NCBI GenBank assembly: GCA_910587545.1
Contig: CAJUMI010000028.1
Location: 1-24,462, forward strand
DNA: 24,462 nucleotides
Direction of reading: 5' to 3'
From: an uncultured Muribaculaceae bacterium
GTDB lineage: Bacteria > Bacteroidota > Bacteroidia > Bacteroidales > Muribaculaceae
The position numbers and the translations under genes were made by a program. Shown piece after piece: positions 1 through 10,502 of the stretch. Every line of letters begins with the position of its first letter. The first letter of the stretch is position 1. Under the pieces are notes generated by a model. The model searched no databases and had not been told where the DNA came from. It saw only the letters and a program-made list of their open reading frames with translations.

Positions 1-861
1 TCATCGTCCGATTGGGCAGATAAAATATTCGCTAATTTAATTCAACCAACAGGTAATATTAATAAGTTAGAATACTCGGAATACAGATATATGAGGATGC
101 CGAACACCATGCCGACAAACGTCCCGGGTGTCTGGTTTACGCCGGGGGTTAAAGATTACCCGTCAGCATACTCTTCGGCGAATGCCGCACTACTCGACAG
201 TATCACGACCACGGCTGACGCGATCAAAGCGGCGCTCGACAACAAGTCAGCCGAATTGCCGCCGAACACTCTGGCGGCACAGATATGTATGGCTCGAGGA
301 CTGTATTTGCCGCCCGACGATCCCGATAAAACGAGCGCAGTTGTCGCAGGACACATGCAGGCATTCACCCATCCTCTGATCGCGCGTCGTGTAATTGAAA
401 AATACCGCGAGTACGTCCGCAATAACGAAACCACAGCCGTCAATACCGGAGCCAACAAGCTCCCCGAACTGCTCGACAGCCTGCTCGCGCAGCACGGCTC
501 CCGCGGACACACGGTCGTGATCGATTTCTGGGAGTTGGGATGCGGGCCATGTCGCTCCGAGATGCTTCATCACCGCGAGTTATACAAAAAATATGCCGAC
601 AAAGGCTTGCGTTTCATGTATATTTCCAACAAGAACATATCGTCGGAAGAACTTTCTGAAAAGTGGGCGGAAGAAAACGATATTGTAGACACACGCCTGT
701 ATCTCGAGCCGAAGGATCACAACCGGTTGAGTGCGAATCTGAATTTCAATGGGATTCCGTTCACGCTGCTCGTCGATGGCGACGGACAGATCATTGCCTG
801 GAACCCGTGTTCTCTCGAACTCGAACAAAAACTCGCCGAGACGTTTGACCAACAACCCTGA
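1..861 (+). CDS. Thioredoxin-fold (TlpA/ResA-like) protein, 5' end outside window
   Basis: The reading frame is open from base 1 with no stop before the ATG at 91, so the gene almost certainly begins upstream and that ATG is internal. The visible 286 residues have two parts. Roughly residues 1-150 are a helical stretch without a domain I recognise. Roughly 160-280 form a thioredoxin-like domain: the hydrophobic strand VVIDFW, the redox motif Cys-Gly-Pro-Cys with its first Cys codon at 541-543 (visible residue 181), and the cis-proline segment GIPFTLLVDGDG. This architecture is common in Bacteroidota envelope proteins that reduce or isomerise disulfides, or serve cytochrome maturation and redox stress. 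A signal peptide would lie outside the window, so location is inferred. The gene ends at a terminator shared with the convergent nifJ. The thioredoxin fold is secure; the exact role is not. Confidence 0.85.
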   Translation, partial: SSSDWADKIFANLIQPTGNINKLEYSEYRYMRMPNTMPTNVPGVWFTPGVKDYPSAYSSANAALLDSITTTADAIKAALDNKSAELPPNTLAAQICMARGLYLPPDDPDKTSAVVAGHMQAFTHPLIARRVIEKYREYVRNNETTAVNTGANKLPELLDSLLAQHGSRGHTVVIDFWELGCGPCRSEMLHHRELYKKYADKGLRFMYISNKNISSEELSEKWAEENDIVDTRLYLEPKDHNRLSANLNFNGIPFTLLVDGDGQIIAWNPCSLELEQKLAETFDQQP

Positions 862-877
862 CTCTCTAAGCATGAAT

Positions 878-914
878 AAAAAGAATGCCGCCCGAAAAGG
901 CGGCATTCTTTTTT
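878..914. terminator. Bidirectional intrinsic terminator between the TlpA-like gene and nifJ
   Basis: A perfect 12-bp stem is visible: arm AAGAATGCCGCC at 881-892, loop CGAAAA, arm GGCGGCATTCTT at 899-910. T residues follow on the plus strand (to 914). A run of A before the stem gives the same T tract on the minus strand. It lies 17 bp after the plus-strand stop and 23 bp beyond the nifJ stop, so it can end both convergent transcripts. Confidence 0.9.
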
Positions 915-936
915 CAGACTATTATTTATATAGCGA

Positions 937-4491
<3,555 letters not shown>

Positions 4492-4533
4492 AACTGTTGT
4501 TATTGATTATATACGAAAATTGAGTTGTCAGAT

Positions 4534-4548
4534 TTGTGATTGTCACAA
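4534..4548. promoter_or_regulatory. Palindrome upstream of nifJ, possible redox-regulator operator
   Basis: Arms TTGTGA and TCACAA flank a 3-bp centre, a perfect 6-3-6 inverted repeat 43-57 bp upstream of the nifJ ATG. The half-sites resemble those of Rex (TTGTGA...TCACAA) and of the Crp/Fnr family, both known to control fermentation genes. The spacing is 3 bp shorter than the usual Rex or CRP operator, so assignment to either family is speculative. Confidence 0.35.
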
Positions 4549-4693
4549 TTTCCTAATGTTTGAAAATTCACGCGAAGATACAACTTTTTCGCGTCAATCG
4601 CAACTGATGGCTAATGAAATCAGGGCAATATCATTGAAATAAACGATAATTAATACCGAATTAATCATTTTTCAGAAGACCAACTGTTTGCCT

Positions 4694-4717
4694 ACAATTA
4701 AATTCACAATTAAATTG
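4694..4717. repeat. Tandem 12-bp direct repeat upstream of the arginine operon
   Basis: ACAATTAAATTC is followed at once by ACAATTAAATTG, two copies differing only in the last base. Each repeat also contains the AT-rich partial palindrome AATTAAATT. It lies 54-77 bp upstream of the -7 box at 4772, a position suited to an activator or to a repressor such as an arginine regulator. It does not match the classical ARG box closely, so the binding protein is unknown. Confidence 0.4.
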
Positions 4718-4771
4718 CCATGTTATCTTTTTCTTTTCCGATAAAACTGCCGCAATTTGTTTCATAATGCT

Positions 4772-4779
4772 TACCTTTG
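4772..4779 (+). promoter_or_regulatory. Bacteroidota-type -7 promoter box for the arginine operon
   Basis: TACCTTTG matches the Bacteroidota consensus TAnnTTTG exactly. A start site a few bases downstream would give a leader of about 30 nt before the ATG at 4818. The upstream partner is weak: the only TTTG (4756-4759) is 12 bp away instead of about 19-21. The box lies inside the reading frame that follows the earlier ATG at 4767, which argues that this ATG is not used. Confidence 0.45.
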
Positions 4780-4817
4780 CAAATTACATTTTCGATATAC
4801 AAGTTAAAGCAGTAAGA

Positions 4818-5435
4818 ATGAATATAGACGATATCACCATTGCGTTCGCTGAAGAACAGCATGCCGTACATGCTCCTCACATTTGTGATCTTATATACGA
4901 ATCGGCTCTCCAGAGAGGGACCGGCATAGCTCGACGCTCCAACGAATATATATCCGCAAAAATCAAAGGGGGCAAAGCTGTCGTAGCCCTTCACGGCGAC
5001 AAGTTGGTCGGTTTCAGCTATATCGAATGCTGGGGACACGGCGATTTTGTCGCTACTTCAGGGCTTATCGTAGACCCCGAATACCGCCATCTCGGCCTCG
5101 CGGCAAAGATCAAGGAAAAGACTTTCGAACTGGCAAGAATGCGCTTCCCCTTCGCAAAGATTTTCAGTATCACGACCTCTCTTCCGGTCATGAAACTCAA
5201 CTCACGCATGGGCTACAAGCCGGTGACTTTTTCCGAACTCACGGACGACAACGAGTTCTGGCAGGGATGTCAGGGTTGTGTCAACTACGACATTCTTCAG
5301 CGTAACAACAGACGTATGTGTCTTTGCACCGGCATGCTCTACGACCCCGAAAAACCTGTCGAGAATGCCACTCGCGCAACGCCATATATCATATTGCTAA
5401 AAAACAAAATCAGAAAATTGCTTAACCTCAAATAA
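4818..5435 (+). CDS. GNAT-family acyltransferase, candidate N-acylglutamate synthase
   Basis: This 205-residue protein has the GNAT fold. The strand-rich segment around SGLIVDPEYRHLGLAAKIKEKT carries the acyl-CoA pyrophosphate-binding pattern R-x-x-G-x-A (Arg90 to Ala95), followed by the long helix and an LGYKP-like C-terminal strand (MGYKPVTF). The C-terminal part has four cysteines as CX2CX13CXC (Cys151, 154, 168, 170), which could bind a metal. An in-frame ATG exists at 4767, but a -7 promoter box overlaps its first codons, so I prefer the ATG at 4818. The gene is 19 bp from argG and heads the arginine operon, which otherwise lacks an enzyme for acylating glutamate. By context it may make N-acetyl- or N-succinylglutamate. 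The family assignment is firm; the substrate is inference. Confidence 0.8.
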   Translation: MNIDDITIAFAEEQHAVHAPHICDLIYESALQRGTGIARRSNEYISAKIKGGKAVVALHGDKLVGFSYIECWGHGDFVATSGLIVDPEYRHLGLAAKIKEKTFELARMRFPFAKIFSITTSLPVMKLNSRMGYKPVTFSELTDDNEFWQGCQGCVNYDILQRNNRRMCLCTGMLYDPEKPVENATRATPYIILLKNKIRKLLNLK

Positions 5436-5454
5436 AAATTACACAATTACAATA

Positions 5455-6672
5455 ATGGAAAAGAAGAAAAAGGTCTTACTCGCATTCAGTGGTGGTCTTG
5501 ACACCTCGTTTGCCGCCAAATATCTGTCAGAAGATCTCGGCTATGAGGTCCACACGGCAATCGCCAACACCGGAGGTTTCTCGGCTGACGAACTCGACAT
5601 CATCGAGAAGCGTGCCTTGGCGCTCGGAGCTGCAAGCCACAAGACTCTCGACGTGACTAAAGACTACTACTCCAAGAGTATCAGATATATGGTCGCAGGC
5701 AATGTGCTGCGCAACGGCACCTATCCGATCAGTGTGTCGTCGGAGCGTATTTTCCAGGCTATGGCCATCATCGAATACGCCAAGTCGATAGGAGCGGATG
5801 CCATCGCCCACGGGTCGACAGGCGCGGGCAACGACCAGGTGCGCTTCGATCTTACTTTCCAGATAATGGCTCCGGAGATAGAGATAATCACTCCGACCCG
5901 CGACATGACCCTCACTCGCGAATACGAAATCGACTATCTCAAAGACCACGGCTTTGAAGCCGACTTCAAGAAGATGGAGTATTCGATCAACAAAGGCCTC
6001 TGGGGCACAAGTATCGGCGGCAAGGAAACACTGCACTCCGAGCAGACGCTACCCGAACACGCCTATCCATCGCAGATCACAGCAAGCGGAGAGGAGCGTA
6101 TCACCATCGGCTTTGACCACGGCGAAATATCGTCTGTCAACGGCGAAAACTACGAAGACAAGATAGAAGCCATCCGCAAAGTGGAAGAACTCGGCTCAAA
6201 ATTCGGCATCGGCCGTGACATGCACATAGGCGACACCATAATCGGCATAAAAGGCCGCGTCGGCTTCGAGGCTGCCGGACCCATACTGATCATCGCCGCA
6301 CACAAGATGCTTGAAAAGCATACGCTGACAAAGTGGCAGCAATATTGGAAAGACCAGGTCGCCACATGGTATGGCATGTTTCTCCACGAAGCCCAGTATC
6401 TCGAGCCGGTGATGCGCGACATTGAAGCCATGCTTGACAGCTCACAGCATAATGTCACAGGTACGGTGGAAATCATACTCCGGCCCTACTCTTATACTCT
6501 TGTCGGTGTAGATTCTCCCTACGACCTCATGAAGACAGACTTCGGTGAATACGGAGAGGTCAACAAGGCATGGAGCGCCGATGACATAAAAGGCTTCACA
6601 AAGATCCTCGGCAACCAGATGAAAATATATTACAACATCAGAAAACGCAACGGGGAGGACCTGCCGAAATGA
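5455..6672 (+). CDS. argG: Argininosuccinate synthase
   Basis: It condenses citrulline with aspartate, using ATP, to form argininosuccinate, the penultimate cytoplasmic step of arginine synthesis. The 405 residues are about the family length. The N-terminal PP-loop AFSGGLDTS (residues 10-18) binds ATP. The segment HGSTGAGNDQVRFDL (119-133) is the family's GCTGKGNDQVRFE region with two changes, Cys to Ser and Lys to Ala, as in a divergent subgroup. The ATG at 5455 gives the usual short lysine-rich start just before the P-loop. The leader AATTACACAATTACAATA has no Shine-Dalgarno site, as is normal for this phylum. The stop overlaps the argC start in ATGA (6669-6672), which suggests translational coupling. 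Being second in the operon, it sits ahead of genes for earlier steps of the pathway. Confidence 0.97.
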   Translation: MEKKKKVLLAFSGGLDTSFAAKYLSEDLGYEVHTAIANTGGFSADELDIIEKRALALGAASHKTLDVTKDYYSKSIRYMVAGNVLRNGTYPISVSSERIFQAMAIIEYAKSIGADAIAHGSTGAGNDQVRFDLTFQIMAPEIEIITPTRDMTLTREYEIDYLKDHGFEADFKKMEYSINKGLWGTSIGGKETLHSEQTLPEHAYPSQITASGEERITIGFDHGEISSVNGENYEDKIEAIRKVEELGSKFGIGRDMHIGDTIIGIKGRVGFEAAGPILIIAAHKMLEKHTLTKWQQYWKDQVATWYGMFLHEAQYLEPVMRDIEAMLDSSQHNVTGTVEIILRPYSYTLVGVDSPYDLMKTDFGEYGEVNKAWSADDIKGFTKILGNQMKIYYNIRKRNGEDLPK

Positions 6673-7628
6673 AGATCGGAATTATCGGCGGAGCGGGCTA
6701 CACCGCAGGAGAGCTGATCCGTCTGCTGATCAATCATCCCGACGCTGAGATCAGCTTCGTCCACTCCGAGAGCAACGCCGGCAACCTCATAAGCGATGTC
6801 CACGGCGGCCTGACAGGCGACACTGACATGCGGTTTACCGACACGTTCGATCTAAAGACGGTCGACACATTGTTTCTCTGCCAGGGTCACGGACGCAGCA
6901 CCGGGTTCTGGAGCCGCAACGCTATGCCCACTCATCTGAAAGTCATTGATCTCGCCCAGGATTTCCGCGACGGGAGCGACGGCTATGTATATGGTCTTCC
7001 GGAATTAAACCTCGACCGCATTGCCTCAGCCGACCGCGTAGCCAATCCGGGCTGCTTCGCCACTGCGATCCAACTCGCACTGCTGCCGCTTGCAAAGGCC
7101 GGTAAACTCAATGGCGAAATACACGTCACCGCCATCACCGGATCAACCGGAGCGGGGGTCAAGCCTTCAGCGACAACACATTTCAGCTGGAGATCCGACA
7201 ATATATCCGTCTACAAGCCATTCGCCCACCAGCACCTTGCCGAGATCACGCGCACGCTCAAGTCTCTGCAGCCCGACTTCGACAACGACATAAATTTCGT
7301 TCCGATGAGAGGTGATTTCACCCGTGGCATATTTGCGTCGGTCTACACCGACTGCAACCTCACAGGCGAAGAAGCCGAACGGCTGTATCATGATTACTAT
7401 GACCGCACGCCTTTCACCCATGCCGTAGATCATCCGATCGATCTCAAACAGGTCGTCAACACCAACAAGGCGCTCGTCCACGTAGAGAAACACGGTTGTA
7501 AGCTCCACATCACTTCAGCCATCGACAATATGCTCAAAGGAGCGTCAGGACAAGCCGTCGAGAACATGAACATAATGTATGGCCTCGACCGCAAGGCAGG
7601 ACTGAACCTGAAACCCTCGGCCTTCTGA
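6669..7628 (+). CDS. argC: N-acyl-gamma-glutamyl-phosphate reductase
   Basis: This enzyme reduces the N-acylglutamyl phosphate made by ArgB to the semialdehyde, using NADPH. The N-terminal Rossmann motif is GIIGGAGYTAGELIRLL (residues 3-19). The catalytic cysteine is Cys129 in the motif VANPGCFATAIQLALLPL. The downstream segment GSTGAGVKPS fits the family's conserved GxSGAG region. At 319 residues it is the shorter ArgC type. It overlaps argG by 4 bp and argD begins 14 bp after its stop. Because the operon's carbamoyltransferase looks succinyl-specific, the true substrate may be the N-succinyl rather than the N-acetyl compound. That is inferred from the neighbour, not from ArgC itself. Confidence 0.96.
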   Translation: MKIGIIGGAGYTAGELIRLLINHPDAEISFVHSESNAGNLISDVHGGLTGDTDMRFTDTFDLKTVDTLFLCQGHGRSTGFWSRNAMPTHLKVIDLAQDFRDGSDGYVYGLPELNLDRIASADRVANPGCFATAIQLALLPLAKAGKLNGEIHVTAITGSTGAGVKPSATTHFSWRSDNISVYKPFAHQHLAEITRTLKSLQPDFDNDINFVPMRGDFTRGIFASVYTDCNLTGEEAERLYHDYYDRTPFTHAVDHPIDLKQVVNTNKALVHVEKHGCKLHITSAIDNMLKGASGQAVENMNIMYGLDRKAGLNLKPSAF

Positions 7629-7642
7629 TAATTTTAACAGTC

Positions 7643-8767
7643 ATGAATCTTTTCGACGTATATTCATTATATGACATAGAGCCGGTCAGAGGCGAGGGCT
7701 GCTATGTCTACGACCGGCAAGGCCGGCGTTATCTTGACCTATACGGAGGTCACGCCGTGATCTCCATCGGCCACGCCCATCCACGCTATGTAAAGGCGGT
7801 CTCCGATCAGGTCGCGAAACTCGGCTTTTACTCCAACTCGGTGATCAACAGCCTACAGAATGAGTTTGCTCACCGACTCGGCAAGGTTTGCGGATACGAC
7901 GATTACTCCGTATTCTTGTGCAATTCGGGTGCCGAAGCCAATGAAAACGCCATCAAACTCGCGTCATTCCATACAGGCAAACATAAGGTTCTCGCATTCG
8001 ACAAAGCATTCCACGGCAGAACGTCGGGAGCCGTCGCGGCGACCGACAACGCGGCGATCATATCGCCTTTCAATCGCACAGCCAATGTCGAATTCGCCCG
8101 TCTCAACGACATAGCTGACGTCGAACGCCACCTTGAGTCCGGCGACTTCTGCGCCGTCATAATCGAGGGCATCCAGGGTGTAGCCGGCATACGCATGGCC
8201 GACGACGACTTCATGCGTCAGCTCCGCGAGCTGACCGCCGGCAAAGGCGTTGTGCTGATCGCCGACGAAATCCAGGCAGGCTACGGCCGCACCGGCTGCT
8301 TCTTTGCCCACAATCACGCCGGTATCCGTCCCGACCTCATAACGTGCGCCAAGGGCATAGCCAACGGTTTCCCCATGGGAGCCGTCCTCATCTCCCCTGA
8401 TTTCGAAGCCCGCAAAGGCATGCTCGGGACGACGTTCGGCGGCAACCATCTGGCCTGCGCCGCAGCGCTCGCCGTGCTTGATGTCATAGAGTCGGAAAAT
8501 CTGATCGCCAACGCCGCATCTGTAGGCCAATACCTGATCGACAATCTCAGACAGATGCCCGCGCTCAAGGACGTGAGAGGCCGGGGGCTGATGATCGGTG
8601 TAGAGATCGACGGAAACGCCTCGGACATCCGTCGTCGCCTGCTGTTCGATCATCATATCTTCACCGGCGGAGCGGGCGCCACAACCGTCAGACTGCTGCC
8701 CGCGCTGAGCCTTAGCAAAGCCCAGGCCGACATATTCCTCGGAGAATTTCATAAACTAATGGATTGA
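7643..8767 (+). CDS. argD: N-acylornithine aminotransferase (class III, PLP)
   Basis: It transfers an amino group from glutamate to the N-acyl semialdehyde, giving N-acylornithine. It is a class III pyridoxal-phosphate aminotransferase of 374 residues, slightly shorter than the E. coli protein. Visible landmarks are the phosphate-binding segment LCNSGAEANENAIKLAS, the cofactor aspartate in VLIADEIQAGYGRTGCFF, and the Schiff-base lysine Lys237 in ITCAKGIANGFPMGAVL. The start at 7643 gives MNLFDVYSLYDIEPVRGEGC, a normal beginning for the family in Bacteroidota. It lies 14 bp after argC and 5 bp before argF'. The family also includes succinylornithine transaminases, and the context suggests a succinylated substrate here; sequence reading alone cannot separate the two. 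Confidence 0.96.
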   Translation: MNLFDVYSLYDIEPVRGEGCYVYDRQGRRYLDLYGGHAVISIGHAHPRYVKAVSDQVAKLGFYSNSVINSLQNEFAHRLGKVCGYDDYSVFLCNSGAEANENAIKLASFHTGKHKVLAFDKAFHGRTSGAVAATDNAAIISPFNRTANVEFARLNDIADVERHLESGDFCAVIIEGIQGVAGIRMADDDFMRQLRELTAGKGVVLIADEIQAGYGRTGCFFAHNHAGIRPDLITCAKGIANGFPMGAVLISPDFEARKGMLGTTFGGNHLACAAALAVLDVIESENLIANAASVGQYLIDNLRQMPALKDVRGRGLMIGVEIDGNASDIRRRLLFDHHIFTGGAGATTVRLLPALSLSKAQADIFLGEFHKLMD

Positions 8768-8772
8768 ACATC

Positions 8773-9726
8773 ATGAAAAAATTCACCTGCGCCGACGATA
8801 TAGGCGACATAAGATCAGCCATTGATGAAGCCCTCGAAATCAAACGCGACCGCTTTGCACATTGCGATCTCGGCAAGAACCGCACCTTGCTGATGATTTT
8901 CTTCAATTCGAGTCTCCGCACCCGGCTGAGCACACAGAAAGCCGCGATAAATCTGGGCATGAATGTGATAGTGCTTGACGTCAACCAGGGCGCCTGGAAA
9001 CTCGAGACCGAACGCGGAGTGATCATGGACGGCGACAAACCCGAGCATCTGCTCGAGGCCATCCCGGTCATGGGCTGCTATTGCGACCTGATCGGAGTGA
9101 GATCTTTCGCCGGCCTCAAAGACAAAGCCGAAGACTATGAGGAACGCGTCATCGAACAGTTCATACGCCATTCGGGACGACCGGTTTTCAGCATGGAAGC
9201 CGCCACTCGACATCCGCTCCAGAGTTTCGCCGATCTGATCACGATCGAAGAGTTCAAGACCGTCCGCCGGCCCAAGATAGTCATGACCTGGGCTCCCCAC
9301 CCACGCGCCCTGCCTCAGGCTGTGCCTAACTCTTTCGCCGAATGGATCAACAAAACCGACTATGAGTTCGTGATCACTCACCCTGAAGGATATGAACTCG
9401 ACCCGAAGTTTGTCGGCAGGGCAAAAGTGGAATATGACCGCGACAAGGCCTTTGAAGGCGCTGACTTCATATATGCTAAAAACTGGTCGGCCTATAATGA
9501 TCCGAATTACGGCAAAGTGCTGAGCACCGACCGCAGGTGGACTGTAGACTCAGATGCGATGGCTCTGACCGACAACGCATATTTCATGCACTGCCTTCCG
9601 GTGCGCCGCAACATGATTGTGAGCGACGACGTCATAGAGTCTGACCGCAGCATTGTGATCGCCGAGGCCGCCAACCGTGAAATTTCAGCGCAGACCGTGC
9701 TCAAACGCTTTTTACAGGAACTATGA
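8773..9726 (+). CDS. argF': N-succinylornithine carbamoyltransferase
   Basis: This aspartate/ornithine carbamoyltransferase-family enzyme carbamoylates the acylated ornithine, giving N-acylcitrulline. The 317-residue protein follows the characterised Bacteroides fragilis N-succinylornithine enzyme closely, as I recall that sequence. The carbamoyl-phosphate loop is FFNSSLRTRLST (residues 43-54), where ordinary OTCases have STRT. The HPLQSFADLITIEE and FMHCLPVRRNM motifs are present. Residue 90, in DGDKPEH, is proline. In the published comparison of acetyl- and succinyl-specific enzymes this position is Glu in the acetyl form and Pro in the succinyl form. The start chosen is ATG 8773; a TTG at 8764 is three codons earlier but gives no added homology. 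It overlaps argB by ATGA at 9723-9726. Confidence 0.95.
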   Translation: MKKFTCADDIGDIRSAIDEALEIKRDRFAHCDLGKNRTLLMIFFNSSLRTRLSTQKAAINLGMNVIVLDVNQGAWKLETERGVIMDGDKPEHLLEAIPVMGCYCDLIGVRSFAGLKDKAEDYEERVIEQFIRHSGRPVFSMEAATRHPLQSFADLITIEEFKTVRRPKIVMTWAPHPRALPQAVPNSFAEWINKTDYEFVITHPEGYELDPKFVGRAKVEYDRDKAFEGADFIYAKNWSAYNDPNYGKVLSTDRRWTVDSDAMALTDNAYFMHCLPVRRNMIVSDDVIESDRSIVIAEAANREISAQTVLKRFLQEL

Positions 9727-10502
9727 ACGGCGGAATAACGGTAGTGAAGATCGGAGGAAACGTCATCGACAATCCCGAGGCGCTCGCCGCTTTCATCGAC
9801 GATTTCTCGAAGATCTCCGGGCCGAAAATCCTCATCCACGGCGGAGGGAAAGAAGCGACACGGCTGAGCGCCAGACTTGGCATCAAGACCCGGATGGAAG
9901 GCGGCCGGAGAGTGACCGACAGAGAGACCTTAGACATTGTCACAATGATTTACGCCGGACTTATCAACAAGCGCATAGTCGCCATGCTCCAGGCCGCGGG
10001 CTGCGATGCGGTAGGAATGTGTGGCGCCGACGGCAACTCCATCACAGCAACACGCCGCAAGCCGGCTCCGGTCGACTACGGTTATGTGGGCGACATCGAC
10101 CCGGCGGCGGTCAATGCCGATCTGATCGGCAAACTGCTGGACATGCACCTGACTCCGGTTTTCTGCGCGATAAACCATGACGGCAAGGGAGGGCTGCTCA
10201 ACTGCAATGCCGACACCGTAGCGTCGTCGGTAGCAACGGCATGCTCGCGCATCGGATCGACCGACCTGATTTTCTGCTTCGAGAAAGCCGGCGTGCTGAG
10301 AGACATTAACGACGGGAATTCCGTTATCCGCAACATCAGTCCGGCTACCTACCCGGCTCTTATTTCCGAAGGAATTATCGACGGCGGCATGCTGCCTAAG
10401 ATCGACAACGCCTTGAAGGCCGTAGGTGAAGGGGTCAGAAGCGTCACCATAAAATCGTCGGCCGGACTTCTTGCCGATTCCGGCACCCGCATATCAAAAT
10501 GA
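9723..10502 (+). CDS. argB: N-acylglutamate kinase
   Basis: It phosphorylates the gamma-carboxylate of N-acylglutamate with ATP, usually the committed and feedback-regulated step. The 259-residue length matches the short ArgB type of the amino-acid kinase family. The nucleotide-binding strand VVKIGGNVID (Lys9) and the glycine loop LIHGGGKEATRL (37-48) are intact. So are the substrate segment GRRVTDRETLD and the C-terminal GGMLPKIDNALKA loop with its conserved lysine. No N-terminal extension is present; that extension marks arginine-inhibited hexameric ArgB, so feedback control may be absent or act elsewhere. It overlaps both neighbours by 4 bp. In Bacteroides the equivalent enzyme is linked to succinylated intermediates. 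Confidence 0.96.
   Translation: MNGGITVVKIGGNVIDNPEALAAFIDDFSKISGPKILIHGGGKEATRLSARLGIKTRMEGGRRVTDRETLDIVTMIYAGLINKRIVAMLQAAGCDAVGMCGADGNSITATRRKPAPVDYGYVGDIDPAAVNADLIGKLLDMHLTPVFCAINHDGKGGLLNCNADTVASSVATACSRIGSTDLIFCFEKAGVLRDINDGNSVIRNISPATYPALISEGIIDGGMLPKIDNALKAVGEGVRSVTIKSSAGLLADSGTRISK

Larger units (their letters stand above)
4492..4817. promoter_or_regulatory. Divergent intergenic region between nifJ and the arginine operon
   Basis: This 326-bp AT-rich stretch has no supportable gene. Short open frames here lack conserved features. From the nifJ side it holds a 6-3-6 palindrome (4534-4548), an ATTAAT repeat pair (4649-4665), a 12-bp tandem direct repeat (4694-4717) and a -7 box (4772-4779). 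It must carry promoters for both divergent transcripts. On the minus strand I found no clean TAnnTTTG box for nifJ, only a TATATAAT-like stretch at about 4505-4512. Confidence 0.6.

Noticed and set aside
91..93. ATG at 91 as the start of the thioredoxin-like gene
   Set aside because: The same frame is open to base 1 with plausible protein sequence and no stop, so the gene more likely begins outside the window.
4645..4717. Classical ARG box for ArgR
   Set aside because: AT-rich repeats are present, but none matches the TGAAT...ATTCA pattern well enough to call an ArgR site.
4767..4769. ATG at 4767 as the GNAT start
   Set aside because: The -7 promoter box TACCTTTG at 4772-4779 lies inside its first codons; the added 17 residues show no GNAT feature.
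7964..8752. 262-residue open frame opposite argD
   Set aside because: Antisense to argD, no family resemblance.
8764..8766. TTG at 8764 as the argF' start
   Set aside because: It is within the argD stop region, and the ATG at 8773 gives the MKKFTC beginning and the numbering that puts Pro at 90.
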